From Mycobacterium sp. 050128 (lineage in GTDB: Bacteria > Actinomycetota > Actinomycetes > Mycobacteriales > Mycobacteriaceae), in the NCBI RefSeq assembly GCF_036409155.1, contig NZ_JAZGLW010000010.1:1-44173 (forward strand): a DNA stretch of 44,173 bases, given 5' to 3'. The notes under the pieces are model-generated. The model was not told where the DNA came from, did not search any database, and saw only the letters and a list, made by a program, of their open reading frames with translations. Positions 23,235 through 30,418 of the stretch are shown piece by piece. The translations under genes and the position numbers were made by a program. The first letter of the stretch is position 1, and the number at the start of each line of letters is the position of its first letter.

Positions 23235-25559
23235 TCAGGTCCGTGCTAGGTCCTTCAGGGGGGCTCGAATGCCGGCAACCCAGGCCGCATACACGACGTT
23301 GAGCAGATCTCCGCCGTGCCGCTCCCAGCCCAGCAGCGCCTCGAGCTGGCGGCAGCGAACGAATTCCCTTGTATAGCTGAGTGTTTGGTCGGGATTCTCC
23401 AACCCGTTCAATCCAGGCCGCTGCGCCACCATCATCACCAACGCGTCTTCATGCTCCTCGCCAAGCAGCACCCACTCCTGCGGCTTAGGCCAGCGTTGCG
23501 CGATCAACGCCTGCGCCACCGACTGAGCAACCGGCGACAGGTCTTCGCCCGGGACACCAAACGCCAACTGCCGAACCAACTCTCGGCAATAGTCGCGCAC
23601 CACCGACTCATCGGCTGCCACCAAATCCGCGTACAGCGCCGCATCCACAGTCTGCAGCCGATGCGACCTCGACGGCAACAACTCTGCTGCCGGATTATCC
23701 GCCAACCCAACAGGTTTCACACCGGTAGCCACTTCCGGAGCAGGGTGCTCACCCAAAAACTCCGACGGCCACGCCCACGTCGTGGCAACTGCGCCAACGT
23801 TATCCCCGCACGCCCGCGCGGCCCGCACCGCCTTATCAGCCGGATTTACCCAGCCGAACCAGCGGGCATCAAACTCCTCATTCAAGCCCGCAGACAACGG
23901 CATCGTCTTCCGCAAAAACACCCCCGGCGGAATGTAGGCGGCACCGTCGTTGGTGGCCACCCACAACGTCGGCATCCCTGAGGTGTTACGTCCAACGGCC
24001 ACAGCCCAATCCAAGCCCGGATCGGTCACGCTTGCCGCACCGGCGAGCTCGGCCACCGCCATCTTCGCCAGCTCCAAATCCGACTCAGCCAAATCCCGGC
24101 GCACCGCCGCGCCCTCGCGCCGACCCGCCACCGGCATCAACCCAGTCCCGGGCCCTGACGACCCACCCCCACCCTCGGCCGGAATCGACGGTGCCGCCGG
24201 CACCGAACCAGCCGGCGCACCCGCCGAAGCGCTCTGCGGAGGAAGCACCGAACCGTACGGAGTCATGCCACCTGCCGGCACCCCCGGCGCGGGCGCCGGT
24301 GCCGGTGCCGACGCAGGAGCCTGGGGCGTAGCCGCAACCGGAGCGGCCGCCGGCGCCGCCGACGTCGGAGCAGTCTCAATCGGCGCCGCCAACGACGTCA
24401 TCGGACCCTGCGCCACAGGCGGAACCGCACCAGCTGCCGAAGCACCCGCCGCCAAACCACGGCCGAAATCCATCCCCAGCGACGACATCGGAGAGCCTTG
24501 TAACCCAGACGCACTCAGCCCCGCGGGCGGCGACATCCCCCCAGGAAAACCCCCGAACCCGCTCATGAGCCCCTGCAGCGGGCCCATCGAAAGCCCGCCG
24601 CCCGACCCCCCGCCAGGCATACTCGGCAAATTCGGTAAACCTCCGCCCAACAACGACGTCAACGGATTATGACTTGGCCGCGGTACGCCATCTGTGGAAA
24701 GGCCCGTTGAAAGGCCGCCCGGCATGCCCGGGCCAGGTCCTAGACCATCGGACGATGGCTTTGTACCGAGGCCGTCTCCCTTAGGTACCGGTGACGCATT
24801 CGGGCCGGCTGGAGCTGGCGGACCTAGTGGCCCGTCCGTCGATTGATCCGTCTCAGTGCCATTCCCCGCTTCCCGGATTTTGGGGCCGCTTCCGGGGCCC
24901 TCCTTGAAGTGGTTGGTGAATTGGGTTGTGTACTGAGTGACGAAGCCCTGCAATTCGGATGAGTAGCCCTGAATCATCGTCCGATGCGTACCGAGGATCA
25001 CCGCTACCTGCGCGAGCGATTGACCTGACCCGCTTCGCAAAAACGCCTCGACCTCTTTATGTGCTTGATTGTTCTCCTCGAACATGTGCTTTTTGGCCCC
25101 CGCGACGTCGGCGGCTGCCCGCTTGATCAGACCGGAAGCAACTCGGCTGACGTCGGCCTGGTGGAATTTGATCGCTGCCGCCTCGTTGTAGGCCGCATGA
25201 GCCGCGTCCGCGCTCTTACCCACCCAGGAGCCACCGTCCAGGACTCGGTTCGCCGCCTGTTGGACGTCTGTTCCGTTGTCCTCGAACGACTTTGACTCAT
25301 CCATGAGCGTGTCAGCGTCATTGTTCAGGCTTGTTTCAGAGTCTTGCGGCCATACAAAAGGCTGAAACAGAACGTTGACGAACGCCCCCTGTGGCTTCGG
25401 ATGATCACCACCCCCGCCGACATGCGGAACTCGTGATGCCAGTTTGGAAATCGACCTCACCGGGTCGAACAGCTTCAGCAGCCGTTCCGCTTGCTTGTTG
25501 TTACGCTCGGCCCACCAAGCTGGAACCTCGTCCCCGCTCGGGCTTGTTGTCCCCGCCAT
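23235..25559 (-). CDS. WXG-like, Pro/Gly-rich secretion-associated protein (Rv3899c-like)
   Basis: The 774-residue protein has an N-terminal helical WXG100-like region with GGSWVGKSADAAHAAYNEAA (W112-x-G114) and long helices to about residue 215. A disordered Gly/Pro/Ala/Ser-rich section runs from 225 to 500. The globular C-terminal part (510-774) includes LDWAVAVGRNTSGMPTLWVA and PPGVFLRKTMPLS strands. The C-terminal half recalls the DUF5631/DUF5632 pair I associate with Rv3899c. No signal peptide is seen; export by ESX or a cytosolic partner role is possible. It is the last long gene of a minus-strand group, 6 bp after the membrane protein gene. Confidence 0.75.
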   Translation of the reverse strand: MAGTTSPSGDEVPAWWAERNNKQAERLLKLFDPVRSISKLASRVPHVGGGGDHPKPQGAFVNVLFQPFVWPQDSETSLNNDADTLMDESKSFEDNGTDVQQAANRVLDGGSWVGKSADAAHAAYNEAAAIKFHQADVSRVASGLIKRAAADVAGAKKHMFEENNQAHKEVEAFLRSGSGQSLAQVAVILGTHRTMIQGYSSELQGFVTQYTTQFTNHFKEGPGSGPKIREAGNGTETDQSTDGPLGPPAPAGPNASPVPKGDGLGTKPSSDGLGPGPGMPGGLSTGLSTDGVPRPSHNPLTSLLGGGLPNLPSMPGGGSGGGLSMGPLQGLMSGFGGFPGGMSPPAGLSASGLQGSPMSSLGMDFGRGLAAGASAAGAVPPVAQGPMTSLAAPIETAPTSAAPAAAPVAATPQAPASAPAPAPAPGVPAGGMTPYGSVLPPQSASAGAPAGSVPAAPSIPAEGGGGSSGPGTGLMPVAGRREGAAVRRDLAESDLELAKMAVAELAGAASVTDPGLDWAVAVGRNTSGMPTLWVATNDGAAYIPPGVFLRKTMPLSAGLNEEFDARWFGWVNPADKAVRAARACGDNVGAVATTWAWPSEFLGEHPAPEVATGVKPVGLADNPAAELLPSRSHRLQTVDAALYADLVAADESVVRDYCRELVRQLAFGVPGEDLSPVAQSVAQALIAQRWPKPQEWVLLGEEHEDALVMMVAQRPGLNGLENPDQTLSYTREFVRCRQLEALLGWERHGGDLLNVVYAAWVAGIRAPLKDLART

Positions 25560-25565
25560 CGACGA

Positions 25566-26189
25566 TTACCGCGGCAGACCGCATGCGTCGGCCAGCACAT
25601 TTGTTGCGTGATTGCGACCGTCCGTTAGCCGGTTCACTTCGGGTGTGGGCGTGTTCCCCATCGCCGCTGTCGTCTGATCCAGCGTTGCGCTTATGTAGTT
25701 CCGAGCAGCATCCGCAATATCCGGTGGCACCGCAGGTGTGAGGGCGTTCTGAACTGCAGACGCGCTGTTAACACCCCGCAGGATGACTGGCAAGTTCAGG
25801 TTGCCCTCCACACGAAGGCCGCCCTGCCCCTCTTGGCCACGTACTGATACATCGAAAACCTGGCACACGTGAGCTTTTGCTGCAGACACATCGGCTGCAC
25901 TGAATTGCGGCGGCGCTGTGGGCGCAGAGGAGGGCTCCGCGGGCGCGCGGTTCTCGTTATGCACTGCCGCGAACGTGACTATCGACCCGGTGGCAGCTGA
26001 GACCACGATCGCTAGCAGTAGCCCCAATGCGGCCCACGGCCAAACGCGACGACGAGGCGGCCTGGCCCCCGGAAAGCCGCTTGGGAACGGCGCTGCCCGC
26101 GGCGGCGCCGGCAGCGGCGCTGGTGAAGGTGCGGGAGGAGGCAGGGTGACGGATGGTGACCCCGCTCTCGACCACGGTGATGACGTCAT
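25566..26189 (-). CDS. Single-pass membrane protein with proline-rich cytoplasmic tail
   Basis: In the 207-residue product a Pro/Ala-rich N-terminus (residues 10-50) leads to a basic stop (PPRRRVWPW), then one membrane helix (AALGLLLAIVVSAATGSIVTFAAV, about 52-76). The extracytoplasmic helical domain contains two Cys (HVCQVF and ADACGLPR) that could form a disulfide. Similar Ala/Pro-rich membrane proteins accompany Rv3899c-type genes. It lies 13 bp after the small gene upstream and 6 bp before the 774-residue gene, so the three are one operon. Confidence 0.75.
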   Translation of the reverse strand: MTSSPWSRAGSPSVTLPPPAPSPAPLPAPPRAAPFPSGFPGARPPRRRVWPWAALGLLLAIVVSAATGSIVTFAAVHNENRAPAEPSSAPTAPPQFSAADVSAAKAHVCQVFDVSVRGQEGQGGLRVEGNLNLPVILRGVNSASAVQNALTPAVPPDIADAARNYISATLDQTTAAMGNTPTPEVNRLTDGRNHATNVLADACGLPR

Positions 26190-26202
26190 GAGCCCCCCTT
26201 AG

Positions 26203-26475
26203 CTACGTCGTCAGGACGCTGGAGTTACCTGCCTCAGTGCTTTGAACTGTCGAGATGCTGAACTCGCGACTCCCCACGTTCGCTGCCGCGCGGCCAGCCG
26301 CTTGGGCCTCCGCCATCGCGCGTGCACCGATAGCCGCCCCCAGCAAGGTTGTCGTATAACCGCCGATGGCGAGACTTTTGAGGCTCGAGCCCGATTGCTG
26401 AGCTGTTGCCGCATCCGCGGCGGACAAGCCAGCCTCGGTTTCCGCCACATCCATCGTGAACTTGCCTGCTGCCAT
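26203..26475 (-). CDS. Small Ala-rich helical protein, first gene of the operon
   Basis: From ATG 26475 the product is 90 residues, MAAGKFTMDVAETEAGLSAADAATAQQ at the start, with a central AIGGYTTTLLGAAIGARAMAEA segment. It is Ala/Ser/Thr-rich and helical, in the size range of type VII substrates, but has neither WxG nor YxxxD/E. Function unknown. Upstream in-frame ATGs at 26484 and 26511 give longer versions without a better ribosome site. Confidence 0.6.
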   Translation of the reverse strand: MAAGKFTMDVAETEAGLSAADAATAQQSGSSLKSLAIGGYTTTLLGAAIGARAMAEAQAAGRAAANVGSREFSISTVQSTEAGNSSVLTT

Positions 26476-26535
26476 GTTCTGCATCTTACCGTCGGTGTCG
26501 CGGCTGCACATCGTCTAACCAGCGCTGATATGTAC

Positions 26536-27234
26536 TTAACTCAGCAGTGCCAGGCGCGGGTCGTCGACCCAAGCGTCACCCAGGATGCCGTGAGCGCTCC
26601 ACAGGCTCAGTGCGGGGGCGGCCGGGCCGCTGAGCCGTACCGGGTAGCTGGAGTCGAAACCCAGCGTCAATGTCCATTGCTGCAAATCCGGATAGAACTC
26701 TGTGCACGCTCCGAACCAAAAGCTGACAAGGCCATGCGGCGCGGTTGTGCAGATCAGCCGCTCAGTCGTCACGATCACCGGGCAGGTCTGATGAAACCGC
26801 CACTGGGCGGCGGCGCGCTGCGCTGCTGCCGTCTTGCGACGGTGATTCACCACACCTTGGACCGCCAACGCGCCCAACATGACCGCCGGGCGACCGGCAA
26901 CAATCAACGGCAGCGGTGAGTATCGGCCATCACCGCTACACAGGCGGCTGTAGTCGATCTCGGCGCTCAGCAGCGCCTGTTCGCCCGGTTCGAGGACCGG
27001 GCCGTACACCTCGATCGGGGTTGGCGGCCGACCGGCCCGCAGCGCGGCCGCGCAACCACGGCTGTAGTGCCACCACTGCTCGGCAGGGGTGCGCGACTGC
27101 CGGACGGTCTGTGGTCGGCGCGCACGGTGATCGCCCGCGCCGTGGCCGTGCTCGACGCGGGCCGGCGCCGACGAGGCCCGACGAACCGGAAGGTTATGAC
27201 GCTGCGTGGGTGCCATCCCCGGAATGTCAAACAT
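26536..27234 (-). CDS. Conserved hypothetical protein with PH-like core
   Basis: The 232-residue product has a basic, low-complexity N-terminus (residues 1-50) followed by PIEVYGPVLEPGEQALLSAE and a late CPVIVTTERLICTT strand pair. The pattern, a short strand on EQ-L and an xVTTxRL strand, resembles small PH-like proteins that read out membranes. The C-terminus ends in a Leu/Ser-rich tail. I cannot name it. It is probably transcribed with the 26475 gene, 60 bp downstream. An upstream part of the frame up to 27296 is not supported. Confidence 0.6.
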   Translation of the reverse strand: MFDIPGMAPTQRHNLPVRRASSAPARVEHGHGAGDHRARRPQTVRQSRTPAEQWWHYSRGCAAALRAGRPPTPIEVYGPVLEPGEQALLSAEIDYSRLCSGDGRYSPLPLIVAGRPAVMLGALAVQGVVNHRRKTAAAQRAAAQWRFHQTCPVIVTTERLICTTAPHGLVSFWFGACTEFYPDLQQWTLTLGFDSSYPVRLSGPAAPALSLWSAHGILGDAWVDDPRLALLS

Positions 27235-27343
27235 GACCGCACGCTACCTTTCGCATACGACACAGAAACGTCACGTGGACTTTTGCGGCTGCGCAAAACC
27301 CAGCCGCCGGCTAGCGGGATCTAACCCCAACAGCCGCCCCACG

Positions 27344-27374
27344 AGTATATATCGCGCCCATAGCCGTATATACT
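27344..27374 (+). promoter_or_regulatory. VapBC operator and leaderless promoter
   Basis: AGTATATA (27344-27351) and TATATACT (27367-27374) are perfect 8-bp inverted arms 15 bp apart. The right arm contains TATACT, a -10 hexamer six bp from the vapB GTG at 27381, so the message is probably leaderless. Repression by the VapBC complex at this dyad would be conventional. Confidence 0.6.
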
Positions 27375-27380
27375 GGGTTG

Positions 27381-27575
27381 GTGGGAAAACATCTAATCGA
27401 CATCGATGAGCAAGCTCTGCGCATGGCTCGCGCAGAACTAGGAACCACGACCATCAAAGAGACCGTGAATGCGGCCCTCCGCCTAGCGACGTCCGCCCGG
27501 GCAGAGCAAGTGGCCGCCGCGCTGGACTCACTGGCCGCCGCACCAATAGAAGACCGCGCTGCGGCATGGCGCTGA
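27381..27575 (+). CDS. vapB: VapB antitoxin
   Basis: From GTG 27381 the product is 64 residues: a VGKHLIDIDEQALRMARAELG strand-helix unit, then TTIKETVNAALRLA, a type II antitoxin of the DUF2191/VapB kind with a MetJ/Arc-like ribbon-helix-helix. A TTG one codon earlier is possible but the GTG sits at the expected transcription start. It overlaps vapC by 10 bp. Confidence 0.85.
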   Translation: MGKHLIDIDEQALRMARAELGTTTIKETVNAALRLATSARAEQVAAALDSLAAAPIEDRAAAWR

Positions 27576-27979
27576 CGTTTCTCATAGACACCAGCGTGAT
27601 CAAACGGCTCGGCCAGCCCCAAGTGCGGCAAACGGTGGAACCACTCGCCGCGGCGGGTGAACTCGCCCGAGCCCGAATATCCGATCTTGAGATCGGATAT
27701 TCGGCCCGCAATCAGGCCGAATGGGACCGCCTAATAGCGGCATTGGGCGCATTCGATCTCGTAGAAACAACCGCATCGCATCATCGCCGGGCGCTTCAGG
27801 TCCAGCGGCTTCTCGCTCAGCGAAGCCAGCGCGGTCGCAAAATACCTGACCTGCTCATCGCCGCCGCCGGAGAAGAACAAGGACTAACTGTCCTGCACTA
27901 TGACGCAGACTTTGACCTCATCTCCGAAGTCACCGGCCAACCCTGCCAGTGGGTAATTCCAGCTGGCACAGCCGATTAG
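27566..27979 (+). CDS. vapC: VapC PIN-domain ribonuclease toxin
   Basis: The 137-residue product has the four acidic positions of a PIN nuclease: Asp8 (FLIDTSV), Glu near residue 42 (SDLEIGYSAR), Asp near 94 (IPDLLIAAAGE) and Asp near 112-114 (HYDADFDLI). It should cleave a tRNA or rRNA site when free of VapB. The codons for ISDLEIGYS fall within an extended palindrome (27673-27704). Its stop overlaps the stop of the convergent regulator gene by 4 bp. Confidence 0.9.
   Translation: MALTFLIDTSVIKRLGQPQVRQTVEPLAAAGELARARISDLEIGYSARNQAEWDRLIAALGAFDLVETTASHHRRALQVQRLLAQRSQRGRKIPDLLIAAAGEEQGLTVLHYDADFDLISEVTGQPCQWVIPAGTAD
27673..27704. repeat. 32-bp near-perfect palindrome inside vapC
   Basis: Two arms of 15 bp (27673-27687 and 27690-27704) are exact reverse complements separated by TG. 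The left arm begins CCGAATATCCG and the right ends CGGATATTCGG. The RNA would fold into a 15-bp hairpin with a 2-nt tip in the toxin message. It encodes a conserved PIN-domain strand, so part of the symmetry may be a coding coincidence. Confidence 0.85.
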
Positions 27980-28500
27980 GCGTGGGGGCGGCGAATCTCC
28001 CTTAGCTCGGCGAGAATTCGGATCGCTTCTGTGCGCTCGTCATCTCCGAGCCAGGTCAGCATCCAGATCAGCGCCTCCTCGGTTTCGTGGGAGGCGGCGC
28101 TGAATTCGGCTTCCATTGCCGTGCGGGCGGCCTCGGGCATGTGGTCGCGGTGTTCGAGGAACGTCTGGCGCATCGTGATCAGGCGCTGAGCGACGGCGAA
28201 TCGTTCGGCTGCGGCTCTCGCCGTGTCTGCGCTGACCGTTGGTGGCGCGCCAGCGGTTCCGGTGGCGTTGACCGTGCGAGGTCGGCTGCCGTCTAAGACG
28301 GCCTCGACGCTGCCTTCTTGCCATTCAAGCGCGCGCTCTAAGGCTCGGCGTAGCCGTCGACTGAGCCGGCCTGAGCGGTTGGTTTCCACGGCCCGCACTG
28401 TGGCTACCGAGAGGCCACCGCGCTCAGCCAAGTCGGGCTGGGTCAGCTTCAGCTGTTTGCGGCGAAGTCGCACTTCGTCGCCGAGCTGTTCCCAGGACAT
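27976..28500 (-). CDS. XRE-family transcriptional regulator
   Basis: From ATG 28500 the product is 174 residues. The N-terminal helix-turn-helix (residues 4-60) reads LGDEVRLRRKQLKLTQPDLAERGGLSVATVRAVE, a typical XRE/Cro pattern. The C-terminal 70 residues are helical and acidic. A frame extending to 28608 adds a low-quality N-terminus and is rejected. It lies divergent from the whiB gene. CCGCTAAA motifs before both genes (28545, 28686, 28708) suggest that it binds there. Confidence 0.8.
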   Translation of the reverse strand: MSWEQLGDEVRLRRKQLKLTQPDLAERGGLSVATVRAVETNRSGRLSRRLRRALERALEWQEGSVEAVLDGSRPRTVNATGTAGAPPTVSADTARAAAERFAVAQRLITMRQTFLEHRDHMPEAARTAMEAEFSAASHETEEALIWMLTWLGDDERTEAIRILAELREIRRPHA

Positions 28501-28544
28501 GACCCGTATCTTGCCCGACGAACCGCCAGATATCGCCATCCGCG

Positions 28545-28715
28545 CCGCTAAAACAGAGCATTCAGCGCTTTTGATTGCCGCTGATTTCAGGGCAGGCAGG
28601 TTGGTCACGAAACCTTGTTTGACATGCGCACAAGCCGCTTACTGCTGCTCCCTGGGCGGCGTCCGACGATGTCCACCTCAGAAAATTTAGCGGTCAAACC
28701 GTCAAAACCGCTAAA
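28545..28715. promoter_or_regulatory. CCGCTAAA operator-like motifs between the XRE and whiB genes
   Basis: CCGCTAAAACA occurs at 28545-28555 and 28708-28718 on plus, and the reverse complement TTTAGCGG at 28686-28693. The last two form 8-bp inverted arms with a 14-bp spacer, about 80 bp before whiB. A TAGATT hexamer at 28724-28729 could be the -10 for whiB. The first copy lies 45 bp before the XRE ATG. Three copies in one divergent region fit operators for the XRE protein. Confidence 0.5.
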
Positions 28716-28795
28716 ACATCTGTTAGATTATCGGTAATTCATGGGTGTTCCGCCCCAGTGAAGAAACCCGACCCACACGAGGAAGGACATCTCCA

Positions 28796-29227
28796 ATGAC
28801 AATCGAGCTCGTCCCACCAGCCGACACACGTGCCAACGCCAGACCGTTTGCCTCCTTCCAGATGCGCGCCGATGTGCGCCAATTCCAAACCAGCCAGGCC
28901 CTAGCCTGCCAAGAAGACCCCGAGCTGTACTTCAACCCCCGCACCAGGCACCGCGCCATCAAGCGCTGCACCGAATGCCCCTTCAGAGGTCGCTGCGGCT
29001 ACAACGCGGTCGCCACCGGCGCCACCCACGGCATCTGGGGCGGGGTGATCCTGCCCGGCAACTTTCCCCAGGAACTCAAACCGATCTACGCGCGCCTGGC
29101 CGCACAGTTTGAGCAGCGCCGCCAGGCCGAGCTCGGCGACGTGCGCGTCGCCCCACTACCGGACCTCGACCTCGACGACGAGAGCGACGACGACCAACCA
29201 GTGATCTTTCCCGCCGGCGCCGCATAG
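28796..29227 (+). CDS. WhiB-like iron-sulfur protein
   Basis: The 143-residue product from ATG 28796 follows a GAGGAAGG ribosome site at 28779-28786. Four Cys make the WhiB cluster site: ALACQEDPELYF, then CTECPFRGRC (C-x2-C-x5-C). They are followed by the GIWGGV turn typical of Wbl proteins. Wbl proteins bind a 4Fe-4S cluster and act on SigA-dependent promoters. The C-terminus is very acidic (DLDLDDESDDD). Small ORFs follow at 29237 and 29375. Confidence 0.9.
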   Translation: MTIELVPPADTRANARPFASFQMRADVRQFQTSQALACQEDPELYFNPRTRHRAIKRCTECPFRGRCGYNAVATGATHGIWGGVILPGNFPQELKPIYARLAAQFEQRRQAELGDVRVAPLPDLDLDDESDDDQPVIFPAGAA

Positions 29228-29236
29228 GAGGTAGCC

Positions 29237-29362
29237 ATGAGCGTCGTTGCAGAACATCCCGTGGTCGCCAGCGTCGACGACAACGGCACCGAACGCATCA
29301 CGGTGTTCGACCACGACGCATCGGTGATCTGCGGGGCCTTCAAACCCGTCGGCCACCTCTAG
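29237..29362 (+). CDS. 41-residue ORF behind whiB
   Basis: An AGGAGG ribosome site at 29226-29231 stands 5 bp before ATG 29237. The short product MSVVAEHPVVASVDDNGTER ends ICGAFKPVGHL. Very strong translation signal and good spacing, 9 bp after whiB, support a real small gene. Function unknown. Confidence 0.55.
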   Translation: MSVVAEHPVVASVDDNGTERITVFDHDASVICGAFKPVGHL

Positions 29363-29374
29363 TGGCGGCTCTAC

Positions 29375-29512
29375 ATGACCACGGCGGTGGCCAGCGCCGA
29401 CTCCCCCGCCCCGCAGATCCCGCCGTCTCCTCTGCTGACAACACGTCGCCAGGATGCGTGTCGGTGGCTCGAAATAATCGCCCACCTCTACACGCACCCG
29501 GAGGCCGCCTAA
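29375..29512 (+). CDS. 45-residue ORF, second after whiB
   Basis: ATG 29375 begins MTTAVASADSPAPQIP and ends with a helical DACRWLEIIAHLYTHPEAA. It starts 12 bp after the previous small ORF and continues the same possible message. The C-terminal amphipathic helix makes it more likely to be real than a chance frame, but it is very short and there is no clear ribosome site. Confidence 0.4.
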   Translation: MTTAVASADSPAPQIPPSPLLTTRRQDACRWLEIIAHLYTHPEAA

Positions 29513-29623
29513 GCCGCGCTGCGCGGAGCCTCACCGGCGCTGTGCGCTAAGGACCCAGCTCACCCGATGCTTCAGCCGGGCTGCGCTCTTATTGAAATCC
29601 CTTACACAGCAAGGAATATCACG

Positions 29624-29776
29624 ATGACCTTCCACGAATACGCGACAATGATTGACGACCTAAGCCGCGACAGGGCACCCGCCGACTTCAGCGACGCCAC
29701 ACTCGATCGCTACGCCGCGGCGTTTGCAGGTCTTCCGATGATTCCTACGTGTGTGCGACCACGAACCATCACGTAG
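29624..29776 (+). CDS. 50-residue ORF, third after whiB
   Basis: ATG 29624 follows an AAGGA motif at about 29611. The product MTFHEYATMIDDLSRDRAPA continues with DFSDATLDRYAAAFAGLP, acidic and helical, then loses regularity. It may be the start of a longer gene that has been cut. Function unknown. Confidence 0.4.
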   Translation: MTFHEYATMIDDLSRDRAPADFSDATLDRYAAAFAGLPMIPTCVRPRTIT

Positions 29777-30076
29777 TCTCCAGGCAATGGGACTGTCGTA
29801 GGAAAAGGCATCGAATTGACCACGGCAGCATACGATTTGCCGCACATCACTCTGCCACGGACCATCGGCGCGGGCCCCACCCAGCACGCTCACACACCCT
29901 CGGTGACAATTCACCACCAGCGCCCATCAGAACACGTCAACGGCAACAGGATTCTCGCCGATTCATGCTGATTTAGACTTGCCGATATCGAATTACGTTG
30001 CTGCTATTAGTAATTAGCGAATACGTCGGCGTGTCACGGTTTCTGCAAAGCACTAGCCTGCCCACCTCCCGGCGGG
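29777..30076. other. Intergenic, no gene seen
   Basis: No convincing frame on either strand. The part from about 29960 to 30030 is AT-rich for this window (GATATCGAATTACG, ATTAGTAATTAG). It separates the plus-strand whiB cluster from the end of the minus-strand substrate operon at 30077. Confidence 0.5.
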
Positions 30077-30418
30077 TCACCAGTCGTCGCGCAGCACCTT
30101 GAGTTCGTGCCACGACGACTCCGGTCCCCAGTGCCGGTCGATGGCGGCCAGCGCCACCTCACGCAGTCGCTGCATGCCTTCGCCGAGTACCTCGGTGATC
30201 AAGTCTTCCAGCCCGGTGTGGGTGTAATCGGCCAGTGCGGTCGGCGCGATGAACAGCTCGCACAGATACCCGTCGCCGTCGAAAGTTGGCACCACCACGT
30301 CGCTGAGCGGGTCCTGCTCTCGCATGTTGTGCGCGGCGGTGTTGAGGTCGGCCATCAACGCCCGTGTGACGCGCAGGCCCTGGTCGACGGCCGCGATCCG
30401 TTCCTGAGGGGTGCTCAC
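30077..30418 (-). CDS. YbaB/EbfC-like protein of the second ESX-linked operon
   Basis: The 113-residue product has an N-terminal helix (QERIAAVDQGLRVTRALMADL), then a beta pair with a VVPTFDGDGYLCELFIAPTA core, then a long helix (LEDLITEVLGEGMQRLREVA). This helix-sheet-helix pattern matches the YbaB-like proteins that are common next to mycobacterial ESX substrates. The role is unknown, perhaps DNA binding or a chaperone. It overlaps the preceding gene by 4 bp (ATGA). Confidence 0.7.
   Translation of the reverse strand: MSTPQERIAAVDQGLRVTRALMADLNTAAHNMREQDPLSDVVVPTFDGDGYLCELFIAPTALADYTHTGLEDLITEVLGEGMQRLREVALAAIDRHWGPESSWHELKVLRDDW

Noticed and set aside
28501..28608. N-terminal extension of the XRE gene
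   Set aside because: It covers a CCGCTAAA motif and has no XRE-like sequence. The ATG at 28500 starts directly before the HTH helix.
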